Positions 38,103 to 46,510 of a stretch of 64,000 nucleotides of DNA are shown here, piece by piece. Positions within the stretch are counted from its first letter, which is position 1; every line of letters begins with the position of its first letter. Source of the DNA: Humidesulfovibrio sp. (GTDB taxonomy: Bacteria > Desulfobacterota > Desulfovibrionia > Desulfovibrionales > Desulfovibrionaceae). A program made the position numbers and the translations under genes. Below the pieces are notes generated by a model. The model saw nothing but the letters and a program-made list of their open reading frames with translations, was not told the DNA's origin and did no database searches. The stretch is from assembly GCF_031082295.1 (NCBI RefSeq), contig NZ_JAVHLD010000005.1, positions 117,075 through 181,074 on the forward strand. The letters run 5' to 3'.

Positions 38103-38729
38103 ATGCACATCGAATCGTTCAACCTGGGACCGCTTGAGACCAACTGCCACGTGCTCTCCCACCTGGGTCAGGCCGTGGTCGTGGACCCCGGCGGAGACCC
38201 GGCCCAGGTCCTTGATTATCTGAGCGCCGAGAAGCTCGCGCTGACGCACATCCTGGTCACGCACCTGCACTTCGACCATATCTATGGATGCGCCAGGCTC
38301 GCCCGCGCGACCAAGGCGCCCGTGCTCGCCCCGGAGGGCGACGCCGCGCTCATGCAGACCGAGCTTGGCAACGGCGGCCTGTACGGCTTTCCGAGGGTGG
38401 AGCCCTTCGAAAGCTCGCCCGCGCCCACTGGCCCGGCCACCTTCGCCGGGCTGGAATGCCTGTGCCTGCCCACGCCGGGGCATTCGCCCGGCAGCACGAC
38501 CTACTACTTCCCCCAGGCTGGCGCGGCCTTTGTCGGCGACCTCATCTTCTACCGCTCCGTGGGCCGCACCGACTTCCCCGGCGGCAGTTCCGCCACGCTG
38601 AAGCAATCCGTGCAGGAAAAGATCTTCACCCTGCCGGGAGACACCGTGCTGTATTCCGGCCACGGCCTGGAAACCACCGTGGACTCCGAACGCACCCACA
38701 ACCCGTTCTTCATGGACGACATGCTGTAA
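38103..38729 (+). CDS. MBL-fold hydrolase (glyoxalase II-like)
   Basis: 208 residues from ATG 38103. The metallo-beta-lactamase motif THLHFDH (HxHxDH) lies near 58-64. The other metal ligands follow in LPTPGHSPGS, FVGDLIFYRSVGRTDF and LYSGHGLETT. This YcbL/GloB-like family hydrolyses thioesters such as S-lactoylglutathione, or related substrates. The upstream sequence (CGCGGAGGCCACGTTC) has GGAG at suitable distance. It lies next to, and opposite in strand to, the oxidoreductase remnant. Confidence 0.92.
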   Translation: MHIESFNLGPLETNCHVLSHLGQAVVVDPGGDPAQVLDYLSAEKLALTHILVTHLHFDHIYGCARLARATKAPVLAPEGDAALMQTELGNGGLYGFPRVEPFESSPAPTGPATFAGLECLCLPTPGHSPGSTTYYFPQAGAAFVGDLIFYRSVGRTDFPGGSSATLKQSVQEKIFTLPGDTVLYSGHGLETTVDSERTHNPFFMDDML

Positions 38730-38822
38730 AATGTGAAAAATCCCAGGTAACGCGGTTGTTGCTATGTCTGCCAAGCTCAAGCCGACGTGGTGCCTTCAAC
38801 TTGTAATGTACGAGGAAATAGT

Positions 38823-39113
38823 ATGCGACTCATGCTTGTTGCTACTTCTCTGTGTTTCTTGCTGTTCTCTGGCTCCCTGGCCCTGGCTCAACAGCCCCAG
38901 GCAAGAAAGAGTGCGCCGATACTAAGTCAAGCTGAGAGGGACAGCATTTGCGCAAAGGCTAGAAAGCAGGCCCTGGCTAACAGAATGGGTGAACTAAGCG
39001 AGGAAACTTGTAAGCTACTGGTCGAGGAAGAAGAGATGACGAGGAGGAGGAAGGCGGGGGTGCCGGACAACGAACCCATTGGCATGGGCATGTCCCAGAA
39101 ATATAAGTTTTAG
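38823..39113 (+). CDS. small exported hypothetical protein in atypical DNA
   Basis: 96 residues from ATG 38823 (GAGGAAATAGT upstream). A signal peptide (MRLMLVATSLCFLLFSGSLA) ends at ALAQ, and the mature part is short, charged and helical (EEEEMTRRRK) with two cysteines. No family recognised. The codon use is unlike the neighbours: many A/T-ending codons (CTT, AGA, GTA) and lower GC from about 38730 to 39120. This suggests recent acquisition or a gene under little selection. Confidence 0.65.
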   Translation: MRLMLVATSLCFLLFSGSLALAQQPQARKSAPILSQAERDSICAKARKQALANRMGELSEETCKLLVEEEEMTRRRKAGVPDNEPIGMGMSQKYKF

Positions 39114-39190
39114 GAGACCGTTGCGTTCAAGGCCGTGCGGGGTATGCCATGACGACCATCGATTTGCGCGACAAGTGTTGAGGGCTGGGC

Positions 39191-39385
39191 ATGGAGGTCG
39201 GGTGGCACCTCCGTTTCAGCCGCGAGGACGAGCTCGTGTTTCTGGTGCGCGCCGGGCTTTTGCCCAATGTCGAGGACGCGGTGTTCGTGGCCGGTGACTG
39301 GCTGCTGAGCTGGGAGCCGGACCCCGGGGACCCGGACCACGCGGCCGCGCGGGTGACGCGCAAGGTTCCGCGCGGCGGATCGTAG
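39191..39385 (+). CDS. small hypothetical protein
   Basis: 64 residues from ATG 39191 with GAGG seven bases upstream. Sequence is acidic-aromatic (DELVFLVRAGLLP, DWLLSWEPDPGD) and ends in a basic tail (VTRKVPRGGS). No family recognised. Composition returns to the GC-rich genome norm. A ten-codon mini-frame (MTTIDLRDKC) ends just before it, which might be a leader or noise. Coding status is uncertain. Confidence 0.45.
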   Translation: MEVGWHLRFSREDELVFLVRAGLLPNVEDAVFVAGDWLLSWEPDPGDPDHAAARVTRKVPRGGS

Positions 39386-39456
39386 CCGCCCGAATCCGGC
39401 CCAAGCCGCCGGTTCACGCGCAATGAAGCGCCGAGAACGCTGGAGGAGGACCCGCC

Positions 39457-40074
39457 ATGCCTGAGCTGGACACGTCCGTGCTGATCCTTGAGTGCAGCCA
39501 CAGGGCCGGCGGCAATTCCGACGCCGCGGCGGAGCTGGTGGCGCGCGGCGTGCGCGAGGCCGGCGGCTCGGCCCGGGTGGTGGCCGTGCGCGACTATTCG
39601 GTGCTGGCCTGCCTGGCCTGCCGGGCCTGCGCCAAGCACAAGGACTCTGCCTGCGTGCTGCGCAGGAAGGACCAGGCCGAGGAGCTGTTCGCGCTGCTGC
39701 TGGCAGCGCCCAGCGTGGTCTTCTGCTCGCCCGTCTATTTCTACGCGCTGCCGTCGTTGTGCAAGACCTGGATCGACCGCTCCCAGCGCTTCTGGGAGGC
39801 GAAACGAAAGGGCGACGCCTGGCTGCTCGCGTATCCGGAGCGCCAGGGCTTCGCCTGTCTGGTGGGCGGCCAGCCCATGGGGCAGAAGCTTTTCGAGGGC
39901 GCGCGCCTGACGCTCAAGTACTTCCTGGTGAATTTCGCCGTGGCCCTGGCCGAGCCGGTGGGGCTGCGCGGCAAGGACGAGCCCGGCGATCTCTTGGCCG
40001 ACCCCCTGGCCGTGGACCGCGCCCTGGCCCTGGGGCGAGAGGCCTGGGCCGCCGCGCAGGGCGCGTTGAAATGA
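39457..40074 (+). CDS. flavodoxin-like NAD(P)H-dependent FMN reductase / iron-sulfur flavoprotein-like
   Basis: 205 residues; GGAGGA precedes the ATG by nine bases. The flavodoxin-like fold is shown by the N-terminal strand and phosphate loop (SVLILECSHRAGGNSDAAAEL) and by FCSPVYFYALPSLCKTWIDR. A cysteine cluster CLACRACAKHKDSAC (about 49-63) sits where iron-sulfur flavoproteins of anaerobes bind a cluster, though spacing is not the standard one. It probably reduces a small electron acceptor with FMN. The stop overlaps the start of comF (ATGA). Confidence 0.85.
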   Translation: MPELDTSVLILECSHRAGGNSDAAAELVARGVREAGGSARVVAVRDYSVLACLACRACAKHKDSACVLRRKDQAEELFALLLAAPSVVFCSPVYFYALPSLCKTWIDRSQRFWEAKRKGDAWLLAYPERQGFACLVGGQPMGQKLFEGARLTLKYFLVNFAVALAEPVGLRGKDEPGDLLADPLAVDRALALGREAWAAAQGALK

Positions 40075-40859
40075 TCCGCCGGGGACTGGAGCGCGTCTCC
40101 GCAACCCTGGCCGGACTGGCCGGACCCCTGCTGGCGCCTCTGCTGCTGGACGACGCCCGCTGCCCCGGTTGCGGAGGCGTGGCCCCGCGTCAGCCCAGGC
40201 AGGACGTGGGGCTGTGCGCGGATTGCCGCCAGGCCCTGGCCCCGCAGGAGGCGGCGGCCTGCTCCGGTTGCGGCCAGCCGCTTTGCACGGACGAGGCGGC
40301 ACCGCAGGCGGCGGCGCCGCTCTGTCCGGCCTGCCAGGACTCTCCGCGCCCGTGGGGGCGCCTGGTGTGCTGGGGGGAATACGATGGCCGCCTGCGCGAG
40401 CTGGTCCTGGGCTACAAGTTCGAGGCGCGCCTCGGGCTCGGGCGCCAGTTGCAGGAATGCCTGGCAGCGGCTTTCGAGAGCGCCGCCGCGCGGCACCCGG
40501 AGCTGGCGGGGTGCGAGCTCGTGGTGCCGGTGCCGCTGCATCCGGCGCGGCTGTTGCGGCGCGGGTTCAACCAGAGCCGGGAGTTGGCGAGGCTTCTGGC
40601 GCGCCGCCGGGGTCTGCCCATCCGCCAGGAGGCGCTCTTGCGCGTGCGGCGCACCAAACCGCAGATGGAGCTCGACCGCTCCGCCCGGGCGGAGAACATC
40701 CGCGGGGCCTTTGCGGCCGATGCCGGGCTTTTGGCGGGCCGCACCGCGCTTTTGGTGGACGACATCATGACAACGGGCTCGACATTGGAAGAATGTTCGC
40801 GCATGATGCTTGCCGCCGGTGCGGCGCAGGTGCACGTGCTGGTTTTGTGCCGGGCTTGA
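40071..40859 (+). CDS. comF: ComF family phosphoribosyltransferase-like protein
   Basis: 262 residues from ATG 40071, overlapping the upstream stop by four bases. The N-terminus has a zinc-ribbon-like part with CPGCGG, CADC, CSGC and CPAC pairs (about 25-88). The C-terminal type I phosphoribosyltransferase fold has RRGFNQSRELARLLARR and the PRPP loop LLVDDIMTTGSTLEEC. ComF proteins are linked to DNA uptake in competent bacteria, but homologues occur widely with unproven roles. No other competence gene is in the window. Confidence 0.93.
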   Translation: MIRRGLERVSATLAGLAGPLLAPLLLDDARCPGCGGVAPRQPRQDVGLCADCRQALAPQEAAACSGCGQPLCTDEAAPQAAAPLCPACQDSPRPWGRLVCWGEYDGRLRELVLGYKFEARLGLGRQLQECLAAAFESAAARHPELAGCELVVPVPLHPARLLRRGFNQSRELARLLARRRGLPIRQEALLRVRRTKPQMELDRSARAENIRGAFAADAGLLAGRTALLVDDIMTTGSTLEECSRMMLAAGAAQVHVLVLCRA

Positions 40860-40899
40860 GGCCAGTCTGCGGAGGCGAAAAATAATCGTCACGCGGCGC

Positions 40900-40929
40900 T
40901 TGACTTTTCCCGGCAGTTGAAGCTAAAAG
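40900..40929 (+). promoter_or_regulatory. sigma-70-type promoter of rplU-rpmA
   Basis: TTGACT (40900-40905), an 18-base spacer and TAAAAG (40924-40929), about 30 bases before the L21 start codon. Confidence 0.55.
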
Positions 40930-40959
40930 ACCCCCTCTTACGCGATGGAGGTATTCGCA

Positions 40960-41271
40960 ATGTTCGCAATCATCGAGACCGGCGGTAAGCAGTACCGCGT
41001 GGAACAGGGACTCGAGTTCAAGGTGGAGCTGCTTCAGGCTGAGGCCGGCAGCGAATTGGCCCTGGACAAGGTTCTGCTGGTGTCCGCCAATGGCGACACC
41101 AAGATCGGCGCTCCCTACCTGGAAGGCGCCAAAGTGTCCTGTGAAGTCCTTGGCCATGGCCGCGGCGAGAAGATCTTCGTGTTCAAGAAGAAGCGCCGCA
41201 ACGACTTCCACAAGAAGACCGGACACCGTCAGGACTACACCAGCCTGAAGGTCAAATCCATCCAGGCTTAA
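40960..41271 (+). CDS. rplU: 50S ribosomal protein L21
   Basis: 103 residues from ATG 40960 (GGAGGT upstream; an ATG at 40945 would destroy this spacing). Typical L21: MFAIIETGGKQYRVEQG at the N-terminus and KKRRNDFHKKTGHRQ near the C-terminus, which contacts 23S rRNA. It is followed 21 bases later by rpmA and then obgE, the widespread rplU-rpmA-obg order. Confidence 0.98.
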   Translation: MFAIIETGGKQYRVEQGLEFKVELLQAEAGSELALDKVLLVSANGDTKIGAPYLEGAKVSCEVLGHGRGEKIFVFKKKRRNDFHKKTGHRQDYTSLKVKSIQA

Positions 41272-41292
41272 GCCCCCTGAAGGAGAACTGAT

Positions 41293-41562
41293 ATGGCTCA
41301 CAAGAAAGCGGGCGGCAGCTCCAGAAACGGCCGCGACAGCGCCGGACAGCGCCGGGGCGTCAAGCGTTACGGTGGTCAGAAGGTCCTGGCCGGCAACATC
41401 CTCGTTCGCCAGGTTGGAACTTCCATTCACCCCGGCAAGAACGTCGGCCTTGGCAAGGACTTCACCCTGTTCGCCCTGGTGGACGGAGAGGTCAAGTACG
41501 AGAAGTACATGCGCAACAACAAGGTCAAGACCCGGGTGCACATTCTGCCCGTGAGCGCCTAG
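41293..41562 (+). CDS. rpmA: 50S ribosomal protein L27
   Basis: 89 residues: [20 protein letters not shown] is the canonical N-terminus that reaches the peptidyl transferase centre, followed by [19 protein letters not shown]. The N-terminal methionine is followed directly by AHKK, so no Firmicute-type cleavage extension is present. AAGGAGA lies eight bases upstream. A strong terminator follows before obgE. Confidence 0.98.
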   Translation: MAHKKAGGSSRNGRDSAGQRRGVKRYGGQKVLAGNILVRQVGTSIHPGKNVGLGKDFTLFALVDGEVKYEKYMRNNKVKTRVHILPVSA

Positions 41563-41603
41563 GCACAAGGCTCTAGCACCCAACTCTCTACAGATCCGAA
41601 CGG

Positions 41604-41645
41604 CGGGCAGGAGCGGCAGCATGCGGCTCCTGCCCGTTTTTCTTC
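41604..41645 (+). terminator. rho-independent terminator after rpmA
   Basis: CGGGCAGGAGC pairs perfectly with GCTCCTGCCCG over 11 bp and is followed by TTTTTCTT. It separates the ribosomal genes from obgE. Confidence 0.92.
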
Positions 41646-41667
41646 GGTTCAGGCGGTTAACCAGCCC

Positions 41668-42735
41668 ATGCGATTCGTCGACGAAGCCAGCATCATCGTG
41701 CGCTCCGGCAAGGGCGGCAACGGCAGCGCCTCCCTCAAACGCGCCAAGAACCTGCCTAAGGGCGGACCCGACGGCGGCGACGGCGGCAAGGGCGGCGATG
41801 TCATCTTCCGCGCCAGCAACCGCCTTTTGACCCTGTACGACTTCCGCGTGCGCAGCATGTTCGAGGCCGAGAACGGCGTCAACGGCAAGGGCCAGGACAA
41901 ATACGGCCGCAACGGCGAGGACCTCGTCATCGAGGTGCCTGTGGGCACCATGCTCTGGGACATGACCGAGGACGAGGACGAGCCCGTGCTCCTCGCCGAC
42001 CTCGCGCGCGCCGACCAGGAGTTCGTCGTCTGCCCCGGCGGCATCGGCGGGCGCGGCAATCTGCACTTCAAGACCTCCACCAACCGCGCGCCCAAATACG
42101 CCGAGCCCGGCAAGCCCGCCACGGAGAAGCGGCTCATGCTGCGGCTCAAGGTGCTGGCCGACGCGGGCCTGCTGGGCCTGCCCAACGCGGGCAAGTCCAC
42201 CTTTCTCTCCGCCGTGTCCGCGGCGCGGCCCAAGATCGCGGCCTATCCCTTCACCACCCTGGTGCCCAACCTGGGCGTGGTGGAGGACCAGAACTCGCGC
42301 CGCCTGGTCATCGCCGACATTCCCGGCCTCATCGAGGGCGCCAGCCAGGGAGCGGGCCTGGGCTACCAGTTTCTGAAGCACGTGGAGCGCACGCGCTTTC
42401 TCGTGCACATCCTCTCCGGCGAGGATGCCGACCCGGAGAACCCGGAGGCCGGCTACGCCATGCTGAACGAGGAGCTGCGCGCGTTCGACGCCGACCTCGC
42501 GGCCAAGCCGCAGATTCGCGTCATCAACAAGATCGACGTGCTGGACCCGGAGCGGCTGGCCGCCCTGCGCAAGAACGCGCCAGGCGACATCCTTTTCGTC
42601 TCGGCACTCACCGGCGAGGGCCTGGACAAGCTTTTGGCCGAGATGTGGGCGCGCTTCGACGCGCTGAGCCCGGCTGCGGAACTGAACGAGGACGGCTCCG
42701 AGATCGAGGCGCCCGACTGGGCGGGGGAGAGCTAG
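41668..42735 (+). CDS. obgE: Obg family GTPase
   Basis: 355 residues. The glycine-rich Obg fold spans residues 1-158 (RSGKGGNGSASLKRAKNLPK, GGDGGKGGDV). It is followed by the G domain: G1 GLPNAGKSTFLS (about 170-181), G3 DIPGLIEGAS and G4 NKIDVLD. The short C-terminal tail lacks an OCT domain. Obg binds GTP and ppGpp and acts in 50S subunit assembly. No clear promoter between the terminator and the ATG. proB begins three bases after the stop. Confidence 0.97.
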   Translation: MRFVDEASIIVRSGKGGNGSASLKRAKNLPKGGPDGGDGGKGGDVIFRASNRLLTLYDFRVRSMFEAENGVNGKGQDKYGRNGEDLVIEVPVGTMLWDMTEDEDEPVLLADLARADQEFVVCPGGIGGRGNLHFKTSTNRAPKYAEPGKPATEKRLMLRLKVLADAGLLGLPNAGKSTFLSAVSAARPKIAAYPFTTLVPNLGVVEDQNSRRLVIADIPGLIEGASQGAGLGYQFLKHVERTRFLVHILSGEDADPENPEAGYAMLNEELRAFDADLAAKPQIRVINKIDVLDPERLAALRKNAPGDILFVSALTGEGLDKLLAEMWARFDALSPAAELNEDGSEIEAPDWAGES

Positions 42736-42738
42736 GGC

Positions 42739-43935
42739 ATGAGCGGAAAGTCCGGACACCCTGACGCGGGCGCCATGCGTCGTGAGAACCTGGGCCGCGA
42801 GATCCTTGGCCGCGCGAAATGCGTGGTGGTCAAGGTGGGCAGCGCGGTGCTGACCTCTGATAAGGGCCTGGACACGAGCGTCGTGGGACGCCTGGTCGAC
42901 CAGATCGCCGCGCTGCGCGACCGTGGCCTGGAGGTGGTGCTCGTGAGCTCCGGGGCCGTGGCCGCCGGACGCATGCGCATCCGCCAGAGCCTGTCGGACG
43001 CCTCCAAGATCGATTTCGCCGAGCTGCCCTCGCGCCAGGCCGCCTCAAGCATCGGCCAGAGCCGGTTGATGCACGCCTACGACGAGGCCTTCAGCCGCTA
43101 CGGAAAGACCGTGGCCCAGATCCTGCTCACCCGCGAGGACCTGAAGAGCCGCGCGCGCTTCCGCAACGCCCGCAACACCCTCCGCAGGCTGCTGGACTGG
43201 GGCGTCATCCCCATCGTCAACGAGAACGACACCGTGGCCGTGGCCGAGCTCAAGTTCGGCGACAACGACACCCTGGCGAGCCTCATGGTGGACCTGGTGG
43301 GCGCGGACCTGTTCGTGAATCTGACCAGCGCAGACGGCGTGTTCGACAAGAACCCGGACAAGCATCCTGACGCGGCCTGCGTGCCCATGATCGAGGACAT
43401 CGAGAGCCTGGACATCGAGGTCATGTGCGACGGCAAGACAAGCGTCGGCTCCGGGGGCATGTACTCCAAGCTCCGGGCCGCGCGGCGCGCCGCCCAGCTC
43501 GGCGTGCCCACGCTCATTGTCTCGGGCAAGAGCCAGCTCGCGCTGGAGCGGATTTTCGCCGGGGAGGCCCTGGGCACCCTGGTGCTGCCCTGTGGGCGGC
43601 TGGTGTCGCACCGCAAGTTCTGGGTGGCCTACCACGATGACCCCGTGGGCACCGTGAGCGTCGATGCCGGGGCCGCCAAGGCCCTGCGCGAGAACGGCAA
43701 AAGCCTCCTGCCCGCGGGCATCCGCAAGGTGGAGGGCGGCTTCGAGCGCGGCGCGCTGGTGCGCATCGTCGACCTGGAAGGCCGCCACGTGGGCGTGGGC
43801 CTGTCCAACTATTCCGGCGCGGAGCTGGCCCGCATCCAGGGGCTCAAGAGCGCGGAGCTGGCCGAAGTGCTGGGCTCGGCCCCGTACCCCGAGGCCGTGC
43901 ACCGCGACAACCTTCTCCTCGACGCCGCGTTGTAG
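42739..43935 (+). CDS. proB: glutamate 5-kinase
   Basis: 398 residues. The amino acid kinase domain has VVVKVGSAVLTSDKG (about 29-44), VLVSSGAVAAGRMR and NENDTVAVAELKFGDNDTLA (about 160-180), and GSGGMYSKLRAARRA. A C-terminal PUA domain covers about 300-385 (VSVDAGAAKALRENGKSLLPAG). It phosphorylates glutamate for proline synthesis. proA is not adjacent. The N-terminus is about 20 residues longer than usual; an ATG at 42775 (MRRENLG) is an alternative start. Confidence 0.96.
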   Translation: MSGKSGHPDAGAMRRENLGREILGRAKCVVVKVGSAVLTSDKGLDTSVVGRLVDQIAALRDRGLEVVLVSSGAVAAGRMRIRQSLSDASKIDFAELPSRQAASSIGQSRLMHAYDEAFSRYGKTVAQILLTREDLKSRARFRNARNTLRRLLDWGVIPIVNENDTVAVAELKFGDNDTLASLMVDLVGADLFVNLTSADGVFDKNPDKHPDAACVPMIEDIESLDIEVMCDGKTSVGSGGMYSKLRAARRAAQLGVPTLIVSGKSQLALERIFAGEALGTLVLPCGRLVSHRKFWVAYHDDPVGTVSVDAGAAKALRENGKSLLPAGIRKVEGGFERGALVRIVDLEGRHVGVGLSNYSGAELARIQGLKSAELAEVLGSAPYPEAVHRDNLLLDAAL

Positions 43936-43937
43936 CC

Positions 43938-44085
43938 GGGGCCTGCCGCGAGGCGTGTCCTGCGCCCCCTGGCTTTGTCGCGCGCCTGTCCGGGGCCGTG
44001 GCTGTACCGCCAGAGTACTATCCCCGGCCCCGGACAACCCCGCTCCTCGCCAGGAAACGCAATCCATCGCCTGGCGGCAGGCCCC
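43938..44085. repeat. 148-bp structured inverted-repeat element, copy A
   Basis: Outer 18-base arms GGGGCCTGCCGCGAGGCG (43938-43955) and 44068-44085 pair at 17 of 18 positions, leaving one G/G mismatch. An inner stem TCCGGGGCC/GGCCCCGGA encloses a core with GGCTGTACCGC and AGTACTATCCC. It begins two bases after the proB stop. Copy B at 56403-56552 has the same core and architecture but different outer arms. No open reading frame inside. It looks like a REP/MITE-type element or a structured transcript end. Confidence 0.75.
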
Positions 44086-44130
44086 AACGCCTGGCGTTGT
44101 TTCGGTACTCCCTTCGCATCCCCAAGAAAG

Positions 44131-44207
44131 CCGAAAGGGCTGTCTCTGGTTCCTCCTGAGACAGCCCTTTCGGTGTACTGTGGGGTCCGGGGGCCTCAGG
44201 CCCCCGG
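44131..44207. repeat. two strong intergenic hairpins
   Basis: CCGAAAGGGCTGTCTC (44131-44146) pairs perfectly with 44158-44173 over 16 bp. A second palindrome, CCGGGGGCCT-C-AGGCCCCCGG, follows at 44187-44207, then GGGGCGGAGCCCC. None has a T-run, so they are not classical terminators. They lie between proB (plus) and the SGNH gene (minus) and may act as a bidirectional transcript end; similar GC-rich tracts recur between genes in Desulfovibrio genomes as I remember them. Confidence 0.6.
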
Positions 44208-44243
44208 CGGGGTGCCAGGGGCGGAGCCCCAGCCTCGCTGGCC

Positions 44244-45359
44244 TTAGTACATGGGGTACACGCCGCCCACGGCTGCGCGGATGTGCTGGGTGGTGTCCAG
44301 GCCCGGCAGCACGCGGTCGCGCACGTAGCGGGCGATGAGTTCGCAGCCCTTGGCGTTGGGGTGGCCGCTGCGGGAATCCTGGGGGAAGATTCTGCCGCCG
44401 ACGAAGTGCCGCAGGTAGCCGGAAAGATCGAAGCAGGGCAGCTCCAGGTCCGCGCAGGAGGCGCGCAGCTCGGCGAGCATGGTGGCCTCGGTCACGCCCA
44501 GGGTTTCCAGGCTGTCGCGGTCGCGCACATCGGCCTCGTCCAGGCGCGTGGCCACGAGGTATTCGCGGGTGGGGATGAGCATGACGCCAAGCGAAAAGCC
44601 GTAGTTCAGCGACAGGTCGCGCAGGTGGCCCAGTACCTTGCGTGTGATCATGAGCCCGGCGGCGATGGCCGGGTGGGAGAGGTCCTGCACGGCGTTGCGG
44701 AAGTTCTCGGCGAGGTAGAAACGGCTGGCATCGATGACGCAGGGGTTCACGTCCTTTTCGCCACGCCGGCCCAGTTCGGCCAGAATCTCGTCCGGGCCAA
44801 GGTCCTGGCGCTCCGCCGAGAGCTGGGCGACGGCACGCTCCGCGCGGCCCTTCGCCGTGAGGTCGGCCAGGGGCAGGGCGGCCCAGCTGGGGTTCCAGAA
44901 ACTTTTTGCCAGGGGCGAGGTGCTGGCCCGCGCGCACTGGAAGGCCTCGGCGATGTCGTTGCCCGTGTGCAGGCAGACGACGACACGGCGCGGCGACAGG
45001 CAGAGCAGCTCCTCCATGGCCAGGGCGTATTGCACGCTGCCCCAGCCTTCGACCCCGGCGTTGTAGACCGGCTGTCCGGTCTCCGCCTGCAGGCGGAAGG
45101 GCCAGCACTGGTCTGCGCGCACGCAGGTCCCGTAGGCCTGGGAGTCGCCGATGATGGTGAGTTCGGCCTGGGAGGGCACCTCGCGGTTGCGCATGCCCAG
45201 CATGTCGTGCTCGGGATGCTCCGGGTTGCCGCGCATGAGCATCACCGGGTCATGGATGCTGCGGGGAATGTCCAGGGGCGACTCGCCGCAGGCGGCCTTG
45301 CCCAGGTAGCCCTGGAGCAGTTCGAATTGACGGAGCGTGGTCGTAATCTGTGCGCGCAT
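44244..45359 (-). CDS. SGNH/GDSL-type hydrolase
   Basis: 371 residues from ATG 45359, where GGGGGG lies five bases upstream; ATGs at 45377 and 45422 are in frame but less well placed. The SGNH blocks are visible: LTIIGDSQAYGTCVRADQ with the nucleophile Ser (about 66-83), YNAGVEGWGSVQYAL with the Gly, LHTGNDIAEAF with the Asn, and SGHPNAKGCELIA near the C-terminus with the catalytic His. No signal peptide, so it seems cytoplasmic. These enzymes cleave esters, including acetyl groups on polysaccharides; the substrate is unknown. It stands alone, flanked by hairpins on its 3' side. Confidence 0.85.
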   Translation of the reverse strand: MRAQITTTLRQFELLQGYLGKAACGESPLDIPRSIHDPVMLMRGNPEHPEHDMLGMRNREVPSQAELTIIGDSQAYGTCVRADQCWPFRLQAETGQPVYNAGVEGWGSVQYALAMEELLCLSPRRVVVCLHTGNDIAEAFQCARASTSPLAKSFWNPSWAALPLADLTAKGRAERAVAQLSAERQDLGPDEILAELGRRGEKDVNPCVIDASRFYLAENFRNAVQDLSHPAIAAGLMITRKVLGHLRDLSLNYGFSLGVMLIPTREYLVATRLDEADVRDRDSLETLGVTEATMLAELRASCADLELPCFDLSGYLRHFVGGRIFPQDSRSGHPNAKGCELIARYVRDRVLPGLDTTQHIRAAVGGVYPMY

Positions 45360-45490
45360 GAAAACCCCCCTGAGCATGTTCGTGGCGCGGGGTAATTTCT
45401 TCCCGCGCCACGAGTTGTGCAAGGGGTGTGCCGGGGGCTAGCCGATTGGGCTGGGCGATATGGAATGCCGACAGGATCGGCGTCAAGTGG

Positions 45491-46510
45491 CTAGATGGAT
45501 TCGAGAAAGGCGTCCAGGCAGGTCGGGCAGAAGTGGCTGCCGCGCCCTTTCTTGATGATCGCCAACGCCTGCTGCTTGCCCATGCCTTGGCGGTATGGCC
45601 GGTCGCTCGTCAGGGCGTCGTAGGCGTCGGCCAGGGCCAGCACGCGCGCCAGGAAGGGGATCTGCTCCCCCGTAAGGCCGCGCGGATAGCCGCTGCCGTC
45701 GTACTTCTCGTGGTGGGCATGGATGATGGTCGCCACCTCAAACAGGCTTGGAATGGGCTCCAGGATCCTTGCGCCGATGCCGGGGTGGGTCTTGATGATG
45801 TTGAATTCATCCTCGGTGAGCTTGCCCGGCTTCTGCAAAACGCTGTCAGGGATGCCGACCTTGCCGATGTCGTGCAGGCGCCCCGCGATGTGCGCCGTTT
45901 CCACCATGGTCGCACCGCAGGCCATGTGCCGGGCTATTCTGGTTGCGGTCTCGGCAACGCTGTCGGAGTGGCTGCGGGTGTAGGCGTCGCGTGCGTCCAG
46001 CGCCTGGGCCAGGCTCATGATGCTCGACAGGAGCATCACCTTTTCCTGGTTCGCCATCTCCTGCTGGGCGCTGATCAAGAGGTTCGTGTAGTCAAGAATC
46101 CTCTCGACCAGGATGATCATCTGGTCCGCCTTGAAGGGCTTGCTCAGGAAGGCCGAGACGCGCAGCTCGCGCATGATCTTGACGTTCTCTTCGGTGTCCT
46201 GGGTGCTCATGACCAGGAACGGAAGGGTGGCGTATTCCGGCTCTTCGAGCATCTTGGCGCGGAAGGCCTTGCCGTTCAAAACGGGCATGTCTATGTCTGA
46301 GATGACCATGTCCACATGGCGCTTGGCAAGAACCTTCAGCGCCTCGCGGCCATTCTCCGCGCAGTGCACGGTGTACCCGGCCTTGCCCAGGTTCTCTTCC
46401 ATGAAGGTGCGGATGGCCCTGGAATCATCCACCACCAGGATGTGTGGAGGGTGGGGCTCTTGGACTGTCGCCTGCGCGGCGAAAGATTTGGCGGCAGCGT
46501 TCTTTGCCAT
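45491..46510 (-). CDS. response regulator with HD-GYP domain
   Basis: 339 residues. The receiver domain covers about 22-140 with phospho-acceptor Asp72 in SDIDMP. The HD-GYP phosphodiesterase domain covers about 160-335: HS at 181, HD at 213-214 in RLHDIGKVGIPD, HHEKYDGSGYPRG at 266-278 and DRPYR. It should hydrolyse c-di-GMP when phosphorylated. The C-terminus has HFCPTCLDAF, with two cysteines in the position common in HD-GYP proteins. No partner kinase is adjacent. GAGAGG lies 13 bases before the ATG. Confidence 0.95.
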   Translation of the reverse strand: MAKNAAAKSFAAQATVQEPHPPHILVVDDSRAIRTFMEENLGKAGYTVHCAENGREALKVLAKRHVDMVISDIDMPVLNGKAFRAKMLEEPEYATLPFLVMSTQDTEENVKIMRELRVSAFLSKPFKADQMIILVERILDYTNLLISAQQEMANQEKVMLLSSIMSLAQALDARDAYTRSHSDSVAETATRIARHMACGATMVETAHIAGRLHDIGKVGIPDSVLQKPGKLTEDEFNIIKTHPGIGARILEPIPSLFEVATIIHAHHEKYDGSGYPRGLTGEQIPFLARVLALADAYDALTSDRPYRQGMGKQQALAIIKKGRGSHFCPTCLDAFLESI

